From the NCBI GenBank assembly GCA_026120185.1, contig JANUWF010001497.1, positions 3,460,501 through 3,524,500 of the forward strand: 64,000 bases of DNA, written 5' to 3'. The translations under genes were made by a program, and so were the position numbers. The notes below the pieces were generated by a model. The model ran no database searches and was not told the DNA's origin. It worked only from the letters and a program-made list of their open reading frames with translations. Below, piece by piece: positions 47,002 through 58,820 of this stretch (position 1 is its first letter; every line of letters begins with the position of its first letter). The DNA comes from Voacanga thouarsii. Taxonomy: Eukaryota > Streptophyta > Magnoliopsida > Gentianales > Apocynaceae.

Positions 47002-47727
47002 TCCAGCAAAAACTATTATTTATTTGACTAGAATATCACTATTTTATATAAAAGACCAAATCCACATTTTCCTATGGTTTTCAAAATTTTACTAGAAAAA
47101 TCATATTATTAGATATTTTATTAATGAAATAAAATTTAGCATAGGGACAACTAGATCATGATCATATTCCTATAGCTAACCACAATCATGAACATATACA
47201 ACCCTTCAATTCATCAAATCATCCAAATCATGCATACAAGCATAGATATCAATTTATCAAAACATGATCTAACCCCTTCTAGCATAAATAAGATCATGGC
47301 TTCAATAATCCAACATGAATATAAATCCTATTCACCAAAGGTGACATAATCTCTAGCATACTTCATCACAAATACTACCTATGACATGGAGACATGCATT
47401 AAATCTCAAATCATCATACAATCGACCAAGATAATCCATCCATATATAAATCCCATCTCCTTCATATTCATACATACATTCATGCTTCAGTCTCAACAAT
47501 ATATATACATACTTAAATCCTATCGCCATCCACCTACTATCATCATCCTAGAGACATGAATCTAGAGTTTAAAAGAAAGGTTGAAGGGACTTACTTGGTT
47601 GATGAATGACTTGAAGGAGTTTAGAGAAGATCTCAACTCCTAGATGGCTAATCTTGTTCAAGAAAGGTGGCGGAAGCATGTTCATGGGAGAAAAAGTCAT
47701 CTGGCCAAGAGAGGGGAATTTTCGGCC

Positions 47728-47729
<2 letters not shown>

Positions 47730-47780
<51 letters not shown>
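47730..47780. repeat. (GA)n microsatellite in S2
   Basis: About 23 GA units after TTCGGCCAT, then a short GAAAGAGAGA end. It is about twice as long as the tract in S1. Confidence 0.95.
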
Positions 47781-47786
<6 letters not shown>

Positions 47787-48580
47787 CATTAGCATGCTTA
47801 TTCACATAGGCTCTCACTAGAGATCAAGATTGGAGAAGATGAAGTTGTTAGAATAAATTTACCTTGAAGGTGTTATTGACCTTAATAGAAATTTCTGGTT
47901 TCTGATCTAAAAGTGCAAGTTGGATTTTGGAGTTTGATGTTAAAAATGGTACGGATGGACTCACAGCAATGAATAGATGAAATCTGGATTTTTTAGAGGT
48001 AGTTTGAAGTGATTTGGAGAGGTATTAGGTGAAAGGAAGTAGTAGGTGTTCTTGGTGTAGTGTGTGTTCTTGAAGGTTGAAGAAAATCGAGAGATGGTAA
48101 TGTGCAGCTGCTGAATTTTTGTGAGAGATAGGGGTGGACAAATTTCGGTAGGGTTTAGGAGGTTGATTCTCTGATTTGGAAGGGAAAATGAAAGGTTAGT
48201 TGTTACAATCTTTGAAGAATATTTTTAGGAAGTGAATTTGGAAACTAAATATTCCAAGAATATCTTGATTGTTGGACAGCTTTTGGAAATCTGCCATGGT
48301 CGACTGTTTGAGCAGAATTTCTATGGAATTAAAGCTGACTTATGGAGGCTTATGGTGGCTGAAAGTAGGGTGTACAATGATGAAGAGGAAGTATGGTCCA
48401 TTGAGCAAAATATTATGGAAGGTTACTAAATAAGATGGCTGAAATTTTGGAAACCAATCAAGCTAAATTGCAGGGATTTGTTTGAGAGATTTTTGGACAG
48501 CCATTAATGGAATTTCGTGCAGAAGTTCAAGGGGATCAATAGAGCTCTGTTGATGGAGGTTTAAGGAAGGTTTTGACAGA

Positions 48581-48925
48581 TTAAGGTTGGTGTTTTGGCT
48601 GGAAGAGAAAGAGGAAACAAGCTGGACAAATTTCTGCCCAGAATTTTCGCTGCATAGTGATTTTTCTGGCAGATTTTCGTCTGCTGTTCAAAGCCATTTT
48701 GTAGCGATTTTTGAAGGGGATTTCAGGGGTATTTAAGGCTATTTTCCAGCCTTCTTTATGGAGGAAAAACATGGCTAAGGTGCTGCACAAAATCTGGGAG
48801 AAAACAGCTTGGTTTGGAGCTCTCACAGCTGATTTTCGTATAGGAATTTTTCCTGTTTTGCTCCAACTTGTGCAGTCCGAAATTGGACAAAAACTTTCAG
48901 GTTTCAAACTGATCCTAAAGACCAT
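48581..48925 (-). other. Sense ORF in S2 LTR, shared with the LTR at 60020
   Basis: 114 codons in LTR sense orientation, from MVFRISLKPES to LFQPKHQP. It matches most residues of the 135-codon frame at 60751-61158, including QAVFSQILCSTLAMFFLHKE. S1 has a broken version (21356-21830) and G2's 5' LTR a short relic with FFLHKEGWKP (50889-51092). No domain is recognised, and it may be only a by-product of LTR similarity. Confidence 0.4.
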
Positions 48926-49410
48926 TTTTCTCGTAGCATTTGGGAGGGAATGTTAGCTAAAAATTTCGACCTTTTGAAGGTACAACAAGCTGGAAAATTC
49001 TAGCTCATTCTATGAAGAAAGATGAACTAAGCTAGAGGAAAATTTCAGCAAGCTTACTAGGGGGATTTTTCCTCTTGAAATTCCTCACAACTCTTCCATA
49101 TTTTTCAGACCATAAAGAGTCTTTTACCAAGACATTTTGATCCTAAAAGACCTCAGTACTTTATTGAATTTTCTGGAAAGAAAAAGGCTAGAACACCTTG
49201 ATCAAACTAATGAGTTGAGCATTGAGAAAAATTAAAGAACAAGGAAGAATGAATTTCCCTTCAAGAATTTCGAGTAGAGTAAAGAGTGAAATGAGAATTC
49301 TCTTAACATGTCTCTCCTAGAACATCATCACCACATTAATCTAGGCCCTTAAGGCCAAAACCATCCTTTCCCAAGTAAAATAAAATTTACTCAAGCTAAA
49401 GCTTCTATAA

Positions 49411-49470
49411 TAGACTTTGAACCCAAGACCTCAAGAATGAATTCCAAAGCTCTAACCACTACACCACAAC
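49411..49470 (-). other. tRNA-like module in S2
   Basis: - strand A box TGGTGTAGTGG (49466-49456) and B-like GGTTCAAAGTC (49423-49413), 43 bases apart. Confidence 0.6.
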
Positions 49471-49890
49471 AACTTTTGTTGCTATTTCTACTAGAAAAAT
49501 TATTTTCTATTCAATCCACAGGCTATCTCCCTATTTTCACCTCGGGCAAAAATTACCATTTTGCCCCTCTCACACAATACTCACCAACAAGACTTAAAGA
49601 CAATAAAATTCGAATCCAGAACACATAAAAATTCATATGAGAATATATTTAACCATGAAAAAAATTATGATATGCATCCCAACCCCCTTACTCTAAGGTT
49701 GGTTTCGACTGGGGTTTCACAAAACTAGAATTTAAAAAGAGAGTTGAAGGAGCTTACTTGATTGATGAGAACCTTGGAGGAGTTTCGAATGGATCTCAAC
49801 TCCTAGGAGACTAGATTCGTCCAAGAGAGATGAAGAAAGCATGGCCATTGTTGAAGAAATCATTCGGCCAAGAGAGAGGGGTATTCGGCC

Positions 49891-49892
<2 letters not shown>

Positions 49893-49941
<49 letters not shown>
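49893..49941. repeat. (GA)n microsatellite in G2 5' LTR
   Basis: About 24 GA units after ATTCGGCCAG, longer than the 18 or so units in the 3' LTR of the same element. Confidence 0.95.
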
Positions 49942-49943
<2 letters not shown>

Positions 49944-51569
49944 AGAAGATAGTCCATTAGCGTGCTTATACACATATATATTCATTAGAGATTGAGGATT
50001 AGTGGAGATGAAGTTGATTGAACAAGCTTACCTTGAAGGTGTTCCTGAGCCTTCACAAAAATATTGGTTTTTTATCCAAGAGAGAGAGTTGAATTTTGGA
50101 GTTTGATGTTAAAAGTGGTATGGATGGATTCATGACAGTGAGTAGATAAAATCTGGAATTTTTTTGAAAAAGATTGAAGTGGTTTGGAGTGGTTTTAGGC
50201 GTATGGAACTAGTAGGTATTCTTGGTGTTCTATGTGTGCTTGAAGGTTGAAGAGAATGGAGAGATTTTTTTTGAGGCTATCGAAATTCTATGGGGTTGTA
50301 GTGGCCGAATTGTTTGAGTGGTTTTGGTAGATGATTTTTTTGGTTTGAAAGGAAAAGGAAAGACTGGTTGTTGAAATCCTAAAAAAATATTTTTGGTAAT
50401 CAAATTTGGAAATAAAATATGGCAAGAAGATCTTTGATCAATGGAAAGCTTTTTGGAAGCTGTAATGGCCGACTGTTGCTTAGTGTTTTTGCTGGATGAA
50501 AGCTGGTTGAAGAAGCTTAATGGTGGCTGAAAAGAGGGGGTACAATGGTGAAAGAAAGTCTGGTTGTTTAAGGGATATTTTATGGAAGTTTACTAAATTA
50601 GGATTGCTGGAATTTTGGTCTTCAATCATGGCTTGATCGGAGTAATTGTTGGAGATATTTTAAGGGCAGCCATGACTGGTTTTTCAAGCAGAAGGTTGGG
50701 GAAGACAATGGAGTTCTGTTCATCGCTGTTCAAGAGAGGTTTGAATAGAAAGATGAGGGAGTTTCGATTAGGGCTGGAAAGGAAACAAAGCTGGAAATTT
50801 CTGTTCAAAATTTCGCAAGCTGTTGGAATTTTCTGGGCAGCTTTTGCTACCATTTTCCAATTAGTTTGTAGATGATTTGAAGGGGCATTCATAGGTCTTT
50901 CAAAGTTGGTTTCCAGCCTTCTTTATGGAGAAAAAATGTGCCAAGGTACTGGGAGAAAACTGAAAGAAAACAACTTGGTTTAAGCTCACCTATACTACGA
51001 TTTTGCCCAAAAAATTTTCTGGTTTGCACAGCATTTTTGCAGCCCGAATTTGGCCAGAAAATTTCAGATTTCAAGCTGGTCAAGAGGGCCATTTTCTAGC
51101 AGCATTTGGGAGGGAATGATGGCTGAAAATTTTGACACTTTGAATGCACAAGAAGCTGGAAAAATTCCAGATTACTTCATGAAGGAAAATGAACATAGCT
51201 ACGAGTAGAGTTTTGAAGGTTAATTCTCTTGGGAACCTTCCCCAACTCCTACACAATTTTGGTCCATAAGATGTCTTACACTTAGACATTTTGAACCTTC
51301 AAAGCCATAGCACTTTGCTGGAAATTTTTTTTTCTAGAATGAAATTGGCTTGAATAAATTGAACAACTTAGGAAATTGAGAAGTAAGGAAAACTAAGGAT
51401 CAAGAGGGGTATGAATTCCCTTAGAAATTTTTGTATGGTATAAGAGTTAGATTAGGATACTCCTATCATGTCTCCCCTAGGACATCACCTTTACCCTTCT
51501 CTAGAGCACTCAAGGTCGAACATACAACCTTCCCAAACAAAAGTAAAATTTCATCATGCTAAAACTCCA

Positions 51570-51637
51570 ATGATGGAATTTGAACCCAAGACCTCAAGAA
51601 TTAATTCCAAAGCTCTAACCACTAAACCACAACAACT
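51570..51637 (-). other. tRNA-like module in G2 5' LTR
   Basis: - strand A box TGGTTTAGTGG (51629-51619) and B-like GGTTCAAATTC (51586-51576), 43 bases apart. Confidence 0.6.
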
Positions 51638-51882
51638 CTTGTGCTTAATTTCTTTCGAAAATATTCTTTCTATTTAATCCTTAAGCTATCTCCCTATTTT
51701 CACCTCAAGCAAAAATTACCATTTTGCCCTTCTTACTTAATAAATATAATTAAGCCCTCGAGACTATAAAACACCAATCCAAAGCACATAAAATCTTATA
51801 AAAATATGTTTAAACATGCAATAAAATATGATATGCATTCCAACCCCCTTACTCTAAGGTTGGTTTCGACTGGGGTTTCACA

Positions 51883-52056
51883 ATTAATGCCAACCTGACT
51901 CACTAGTATCAATGCAAACCTTACTCACTAATATCAATGCCAACCTGACTTACTAGTATCAATTCCAACCTGACTCACCAGTATTAATGCCAACCTAACT
52001 CACCAATATCAATGCCAACCTACTCACCAGTATCAATGCCAACCTTATTCACCAGT
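51883..52056 (-). repeat. 25-bp minisatellite, G1 5' LTR, second half
   Basis: Seven units starting with the TSD ATTAA copy. With 30946-31125 they make about 14 units. Confidence 0.9.
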
Positions 52057-55039
52057 ACGACTCATCTCAATGTCCTGTCACCCCATTTGGAGTGAGACAA
52101 TCCCTAGAACTAGGCCAGGTTACTAGGGTCGTCTAACTCCAGTGTAAGCTATTATAAATATCAGAGTCCTTACTGAGCACTCAACGTTAACCATACCAAC
52201 CCCCGTCTAACTAATTAGGCCAATGGGTTATCTGATCCTGCAGGATTTTCAAATCAAAATATTTTTGGGGCAAAGTCATATTTTTCAGAACTTGATCCCA
52301 CTGAATCGTAAGTCAGATCAACACTCACATAGGCTCCGCAATGCCAATCAATTCATTCCAAGTGACATCAAGCCAATAAAATAATTTAAGGAATCAAAGG
52401 TCGTTTTCAAAAAGTCAATCTCATCACGAGAGATCATTTTCCAAAATCATGTTGAAATATGATAAAGAGTTCTGTTAACACATCAAAACATATTTCCAAG
52501 AGTATTCAGTCGTTTTCCCCATACTCGATCACAAAAGTCATTTTCCAAAGGCATTTGGGTCATTTTACCTATGCCCGATTCCAAAAGGCTTTTCGAGAGT
52601 ATTCGGGTCATTTTATCCTTACTTGATTTGAAAAATATTCACAAGAGTTCCAATAAGGATATTTCGATCATTCACCGAATACTCAATTCCAAAGGTTTTT
52701 ACAAAACATTCCAATAAGGACATTTAGATCATTTTCTAAATACCCGATTCCAAAAGGAATTCATTTCAAGAAGTTCAGAATTCTAATCCTAAAAGAGGGT
52801 TAAATTAAAAGATTCCAAACACGATTCCAAACATAATTCCATAACATGTTCCAATAAGGGCATTCTGGTCAATTTATGAATTCCAAATTGCAAAAATTAC
52901 CATTTTCTACAAATCCTAACTATTTAATCCAAAAAGGACTAAATTCACAAAACCATACTTTAATCATCCGTTAAGGTTTCCAAGCTAATCATGAAATTCA
53001 TTCAAGCCCGAAATAGTATAAAATAAATCTTGCTCAGATAAACCTTAAACATATTTTGGGATTTCCAAACGGTATAAAACATAGCATTTCATGGAAAAAT
53101 AATGCACATTAGCCTTCAAAAAGGTTTCAGAAATCCAAGAGACTCATCTCGTGTCCTAGGCAACTCTTTCCGTTCACGGCTATTTAATAACTGTTTCTAC
53201 CGTTTTTGACATTATGTTGGTCATTAATCGCTAAACCTACACCAAACATTGTTTTCGAGTCAATTCGTGTTCGGCCGAAAAATAGCCGATGTCCCGCCGA
53301 CGTGCCCGACGGGTAGCCAATGTCTAACCGATGTTTAGCCGACGGTTAAGGAAAACGTGCAATTTCCGTTCTCGTTGTTTTTTTGTCGTTAGTTCGATTC
53401 TTTCATTTTTCTTTTTCTACATCCTTTCTCCCTTCATAAAAAAGGAGTTCACCTCATATTTTCAAATTTTTTCACCCAAAATCACACAATTAATCATCCT
53501 TAAATTCGTCTATGTTCCAAGCAAAATTCTGAAATTTTACTGTTTTGACACATGATTTTGTTTTGGATATAACTTTCAACCTACAACTCCGATTTAGCTC
53601 TATGATATACCAAAATAACCATAAGACTCTTAAATTTAATTTCACATTGGCCCTTTTCAGAGTTCTGGTCTCTATGACTCAATACTGGGCAAAAATAGCC
53701 CCAATAGTTTTTTTTATTTTTAATCCATTTCCACAAAACAACTTCACCTACTTGTGCTTCTTGATTCATAACACCTATTTAACCCTTAATACACTTTATT
53801 TTCCTTAAAACAACCTTAATTATTCAGATTTTTAGGTTCAAGAAAGCCACTAAGTTCTTATGCAAATAACATATAATTAACATCAACATTTAAAAACAAT
53901 CATAATCCATTTTCTTTAATATTTAACCCTATTTTTATCCCAACTCTACCATCTTTCTTCTCAATCATGAACAACCCTTTAAATCACCATTCAGATACCC
54001 TTATTTACCATACAAAATATAGCCTATAAATTCTTTATCCAACCAGTACACATACTTGCACACACAAAGTCTCACATAGTACACAATAATTATTTTAATC
54101 ATCACAAATCTCACGTTTTCATGTTATAATTCATATCAAAACTATCACCATAATGAAATCTATAACTTTAATTCTTGAAGCATAGGAATTTACCATGTGT
54201 ATGAGGTGTTCTAGCTTGAATTTGCTCCAAGAATCTCCAACTTCTTCAAGAATAATATTTTCTCTCTCCTTTTCCATTTTCCTTATTTCTTCCTTCCTTC
54301 TTCTTTTAAGCTCTTGGCTGATTTTCCCACTAATTCCACCACCATTCTTGGTCAAAATAATGACCAATAGGATTTTGGTCAATTAAATGAATGGTGACTA
54401 CTTTACACGTGTCGCGATTTCATTTTTTTTAAACATTTTTCTTAATTTTTTTGCAAAATTTATTTAAGAAGCCTTGCATGCATGAATATTTCATGCATCC
54501 TCTTATTATTTGACACTTGTCCTTGGCCACCAATCACAAGAAGCCACACATCCCATTTTTCAACCGCATTTTCCTATCTTCTTTAGAAATAACCAAAATC
54601 GGGTCCGTAATAGAAAAATATTTTATTTCACCATTCAACTCCAAAAATTCCATTGAATCCATTGACAATAGTTAAATTCTTCAATTCCTTCTCTACTTGG
54701 TCAAATTTACGGTCAAAGTCACGGGGCGCAGTCAAAATAATGAAAATACCCCCGAAACCCCGAGTAGCATAATTCACACCAAAATGTGCGTTTAATTACA
54801 CTGATCAATTTCTCTTTTTAGCATACCCTTGAATTCTTATTTTATTAATAATAGTAGCCTTTCGAAGATCTAGGGTACGGGTAGAACAAATCCAATAATT
54901 ACATCCAAATCCACCAAAATTTTATTTCACCAAAGTATTCGTCTCATTACACCGACCAACTTTTATTCTAGATATCAATACAAATTCTCATTCTATTACA
55001 AATAGTAGTCAATCAAAAGTAAAAAGATGGGGTGTTACA

Positions 55040-55798
55040 ATTCCAATATCTTTGAAAAGGGTCTCTGACTCCGAACTCGAACAATTGTAAAGAGATTGAG
55101 GTCAGGAAGATCTTATATTTAAATTATGTACTAATTCCAATCTTCCTATTTTGGGATTAGTAATAGTGAGATGATAAGTAAAGAAGGTTGAACACTTAAA
55201 GGCCCTGTATGTATAGTGCGATATAATGTGTGCAGATAAGGATATGTGCACTTGTACAGTGTTCCAGTGTTATATTTGAGTGCTAAAAGTCCTGGTTTAT
55301 CATAACTTGTGAAAGAATATGATTATATCAATACTGATGTATAAGAAATCATTAGACATTTGAAGTTAAACGTTCTTGGGTTAGAGAAGTTCTAGGATGG
55401 GTAACCTCTGGGAAATACCCATGAAAGTTGAAATGAAGTGATTTATGGTTGTTTAATGAAACAAAAGTATGATCTATATGCAAAATGATATAAACATAGG
55501 AGGTTTAATTATAGATCATATGAGAATGATGTATGTGAAGGGATATTATTAGGTTGGAAGAATATTAGAATTTCTCAAAAGACCATGTTTATATGTGCAA
55601 AATAGAAATTTCATGTCATATGAACGGGAAGTATTGAGCTGTATATATATATATTTCCCTGGTGCTTCATGAAATTGATTTAAAGAGAAAAAGATATGCT
55701 GCAAAAAGTTACTCATGCTAGTACTAGAGATTGAGTCGAAGGAAATACCACAAATTTTTTTTTTCGAGGACAAAATTTTTTTTTTAAGGAGGCGAGAG
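55040..55798 (+). other. 3' interior and polypurine tract of element A
   Basis: The first five bases are the ATTCC copy of the G1 TSD. There is no gag or pol motif; the - strand frame 55549-55815 is low complexity. A TTTTTCGAGGACAAAA stretch and AAGGAGGCGAGAG (55786-55798) precede the LTR start TGTAACAGCCCCCAC. Confidence 0.75.
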
Positions 55799-58195
55799 TG
55801 TAACAGCCCCCACATTTGTACTTTAATTGGTTACTAATTTGTACAGATTAAGATTTCATAAAAGTGAACAAAATAAGAAATGATCAATATAATGAGATGA
55901 ACATCTTAGTGCAATAAAAATATCCAGGGGTATTATTGGAATTTTGGAATTTATAGGGACCTGAACAGAATTTTTAGATTTGTTCTACCAGTGCCCTAAA
56001 TGTTTAGATTGCAACTACTATTAGTAGAGTGAGAATTCAAGGGTACATTAAAAACAAAGATTGATCAGTGTAATAAGACGAGTATTTTGGTATAGATTAA
56101 GCTATCAGAGTATCAGGGGCATTTTCATAATTTTGACCGCAATCGAGATTTTGACTATAAATTGGGAATAATTGAGAAGAAATTGAGAATTTTGATTCCC
56201 ACTATTGAATTCAGTACAATTTATAGATTTCATTGGTGGAAGAAAATATTTTCCCGATACTGGCCGAAATTGCAATTATTTTCTAAAGAAAATTCTAAAA
56301 TGCGGTCGACATTAAGACAAGCGGTGTAATATGATTGGAGGATTAAAACAAGTGTCAAAATACCATTGGGAAAGTAAGATATTTGTGGGATTATTTTATT
56401 TCAAAATTTTATTGAATAAGATTAATAATGAAGGAATTAAATAAATCAACCAATAGTAAAATGGTTGGAAATTAGATAGCCCACAATAGTTGACTTTGTG
56501 ACCAATCTTGGTCGCAATTTAGACCAAGAAATGGTGGTGGAAGCTGTATTTCAACAGCTAAAACTGGACAGCAAGAATAGAGAAAGAAGAGAGAAAGAAA
56601 AGGAAAGAAAAGCTAGAGAAAAATAGGGAGAAAAAGAAAAAAGTGAGAGAAAGAAAGAAGTGTCTCTGCGTGTTCTTGGAGCAAAATCAAGCCAAGAGAT
56701 CCCACATATAAGTTAAAACATCATACTCCCTGAATTAAAGTTGTAGATTAAATTGTGAGAATTATTTTGGTATTAATTTTATTGAGAAATTCATGAGAAC
56801 TATGAGAATTACTTGGACAATTGCTATGTTTTGGGGCTGTTTTGTGTGTGTTGTATACTGGCCGATTTGAGAAACTATATACTATGTTTTATATGATATA
56901 TGAAGTGTTTTAATGGTGGTTTAATTGATAGTTTATGACTGCACAAGAAGGTGTAAGAAATGGAAAGGAAAGATGGAATTAATTGTTGAAGAAAATGAAT
57001 TGTTAATGTTGTTGTCTGTACTTGTTGAACTTGATGGTGGAAAATGTGATTTTGTTGGGCTAAGTATCTCTGAAAATTAGAGAATTGAAGGCCAATATGA
57101 CGGAATTTAAGATGATTTAAATGTTATATAGTCTTTAGGATTAAAGTAGAATAGATGGTGTGAAGAAAAGAAACAAAAACAGAAATTATGTTTGGAAGAA
57201 ATCCCGAGTAGCCTTGAAGAACAAATCAACTGTAAACTTGGCTTGTTCATTTGGAACCTCATGACCTGAAAATTGTAGCTAAATTCCTTAGGGTTATTTT
57301 GGGATAAATTTTACATGATTTGGAGTTGTGAGTAAAACGTTATGATGAAAGTATCACAAGCTGCCAAAACAATAATGAGATTGAGAAACTGAGATGTTGT
57401 AAGCAAAAATGCATGAAATAAGAAGGGAAATCAGTGGTTCATGAATTGAAAATCATAAAGTAATGTCTTGAGGACATTTTGGAACAACTTTAACTTCAAT
57501 TGGACTTATGAATCAAAAGTGATAATATAAACAAATAAGTGTGACAAGAATGAAGAAATACAGAATTCTATTTGGCAAGAAATAAGCTCAAGTATTGTTT
57601 TATTGGTATTAATGGATGAAAGAGAGATCACAAGAACATATAGGAACCTTGGATATTTGTTTGAATAAATAGATGAGAAATGAATTAATGAGCCTTTGAT
57701 CATTTCAAGTATTTGTCTCATTTTGGTTCGAAGAAGTGAGAAAGAAGAGAATGGAATATTTTCTATTCACATAATACTTTCGTGTTAGTCGTACCTTAGA
57801 ATAATAAGTGAGGTTCGAAATGAGTCTTGATATAAGTCATTTATCTTCAAAGCTTCGTAAAGGACTAAGAGTACTATATATGTCATCACATTGAGCTAGG
57901 ACATGAGGTGAGTCCTACTGCTTTTTAAATCTTATTTTAGCTAAGTGTTTTCCTGAAACGATCATGTGTTTTCCTAATACACTTAATGCTTTTCTGATAT
58001 ATTATGAGATGAATGTTACACTTGAGTTTGAAAGAATTATCAAGAACTCGATTTCTTGAATATCTTGAATATGAAATATCTCATGTGATCTTTTCAATTT
58101 CCAAATCCTAGCTTTGGTAAAGTGTTTTCCTGATATGGAATATGGTTTCCTGATATGCTCAAGTGCGAGCTTTCTATATGGATTTGGAAACATGA
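55799..58195 (+). repeat. 3' LTR of element A, truncated
   Basis: It matches 12712-15035 closely, then stops within GGAAACATGA (58186-58195), where the 5' LTR continues CGAAC. About 750 bases are missing, including the minisatellite, the GGTGTTACA terminus and the TSD. Confidence 0.9.
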
Positions 58196-58807
58196 GCCAC
58201 GCATCGAGGGAGCCATGTAACTTTTACAAGAATGTTTAATGCCAAGGATTACATAAGCTATGCATCATGCACAAGAACCCACATGAGCCGTGCATCGTGG
58301 GAACCAATCCCATGCGAGCCGCGGCTTGGGGTCAAAAACATTTTTTTTTTTTTAACTCTTCGTCTTCCCTTCTGGGAAAAGAAAAAAATCTTCAAGATTT
58401 GCGATAATTTTAGAGAACTGTTCTCTGATTGAATTCAATTTCTTTTTTCATTTTCCTATTTTATAAACTAATTCACTCAAGCAACATAAAACAAATCAAA
58501 TTTGTTTAGGAAACACAATAGTTTTCAATAAAACAAATTCTTTACTGTTTAGTTATAGAAACTACACATCCAGGAAAAACATATTTTTTTTCTGCAAGAA
58601 ATAACGCAAGAATTAACACTTTAATCCTTGGCATTAAACATTCCTGTAACTTTTACAGAAACATATTCATGCAACTAAAGCCCTCAGAATCAATTATTAT
58701 TTCTTTCACAAACAGCTCTCGTGAAATCGATTTCCATAGAGAAAACAGTGGCAAACAACGAAACAAATTTCATGGCCAAAACACGACCTATTAATGCATA
58801 AATGGTG
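58196..58807 (-). other. Leader region of copia element B
   Basis: This is non-coding DNA between the deletion junction and the primer-binding site. It contains GAGCCRYGCATCG motifs at about 58194, 58279 and 58316 and a pair of long inverted repeats (listed separately). A T-run lies at 58341-58352. Confidence 0.6.
58216..58657. mobile_element. Possible MITE-like insertion in copia B leader
   Basis: AGAATGTTTAATGCCAAGGA... (58229-58251) is the inverted counterpart of 58622-58644 over 23 bases with one mismatch. It is flanked by the direct repeat TGTAACTTTTACA at 58216-58228 and 58645-58657. This looks like terminal inverted repeats of a 416-bp element with a long TSD. The flanking 13-mer is itself nearly palindromic, so a plain 36-bp inverted repeat (foldback) is an alternative. 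No transposase reading is present. Confidence 0.45.
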
Positions 58808-58820
58808 GCTCTGATACCAC
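58808..58820 (-). other. Primer-binding site of copia element B
   Basis: - strand GTGGTATCAGAGC directly after the LTR end (...GGATTCCTAATA). The terminal CTAACA has become CTAATA. Confidence 0.9.

Larger units (their letters stand above)
45076..49721 (-). mobile_element. S2: solo gypsy LTR (4.6 kb) in G2 5' LTR
   Basis: It is bounded by TGTAACACCCCGC at 45076 and GGGGTTTCACA ending at 49721. Flanks are AATCT (45071-45075) and AAACT (49722-49726); the empty site is in G2's 3' LTR at about 33312-33330 (CATGAATCTAGAATTT). It is the closest relative of S1. No primer-binding site or coding region is attached. Contents: two to three copies of the GTTGGGCCCCATAA block (45600-45850), an 80-bp perfect tandem duplication (46519-46678), AT and GA tracts, an LTR ORF (48581-48925) and the tRNA-like module (49411-49470). 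Confidence 0.92.
31126..51882 (-). mobile_element. G2: Ty3-gypsy chromovirus (Tekay-like), TSD ATTAA
   Basis: Perfect ATTAA duplications at 31121-31125 and 51883-51887 flank the element. On the - strand the order is 5' LTR 51882-42882, primer-binding site, acidic leader ORF, gag, protease, RT, RNase H, integrase, chromodomain, polypurine tract, 3' LTR 37519-31126. After removing inserts both LTRs are about 4.35 kb, which strongly supports the boundaries. The LTRs differ by several per cent by eye. This is the most complete element of the window, but its pol needs several stops and frameshifts ignored. Confidence 0.95.
42882..51882 (-). repeat. 5' LTR of G2 (interrupted by S2)
   Basis: Parts 42882-45075 and 49727-51882 sum to about 4.35 kb and match the 3' LTR. 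It contains one CCACACATTGGGCCCCATAA block (about 43368), a GA microsatellite (49893-49941) and a tRNA-like module (51570-51637). The open frames 50615-50892 and 50889-51092 lie in LTR DNA. Confidence 0.95.
15988..55039 (-). mobile_element. G1: Ty3-gypsy chromovirus, decayed, TSD ATTCC
   Basis: ATTCC at 15983-15987 and at 55040-55044 are the TSD. The element reads on the - strand: 5' LTR 55039-30173 (interrupted by G2), primer-binding site at about 30170, leader, gag, protease, RT, part of RNase H, integrase end with chromodomain, and 3' LTR 24491-15988 (interrupted by S1). Without inserts the LTRs are about 4.1 and 4.0 kb, ending TGTAACACCC...GGGTGTTACA. Coding parts are heavily broken. The chromodomain and the RT pattern point to the Tekay branch of chromoviruses. 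Confidence 0.9.
30173..55039 (-). repeat. 5' LTR of G1 (interrupted by G2)
   Basis: Parts 30173-31125 and 51888-55039 join into about 4.1 kb and align along their length with the 3' LTR. The join falls inside the 25-bp minisatellite. Contents are a TA microsatellite (30296-30327), minisatellite units (30946-31125 and 51883-52056), degenerate repeats (52490-52905), the CpG-rich GCCGA cluster (53270-53350) and the LTR start TGTAACACCC at 55039 on the - strand. No coding function is seen. Confidence 0.9.
12712..58195 (+). mobile_element. Element A: gypsy-like, very long LTRs, under 1 kb interior
   Basis: Parts: 5' LTR 12712-15787, primer-binding site 15790-15802, leader to 15987, [G1 inserted 15988-55039 plus TSD], interior 55040-55798 ending in a polypurine tract, and a 3' LTR 55799-58195 that is cut short. 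The LTR is 3076 bp while the interior is only about 950 bp, with no gag or pol motif in either half. The interior end (TCGAGGACAAAATTTTTT, then AAGGAGGCGAGAG) resembles the 3' end of Tekay-type gypsy elements. It may be a non-autonomous LARD-like element, or a gypsy element that lost its interior before G1 arrived. Confidence 0.75.

Noticed and set aside
47569..47817. Ser-Leu repeat protein frame
   Set aside because: This is translation of the GA microsatellite.
55549..55815. 88-codon - strand frame as a gene in element A
   Set aside because: It reads A/T-rich and homopolymer DNA against the element's sense strand and ends in the polypurine tract.
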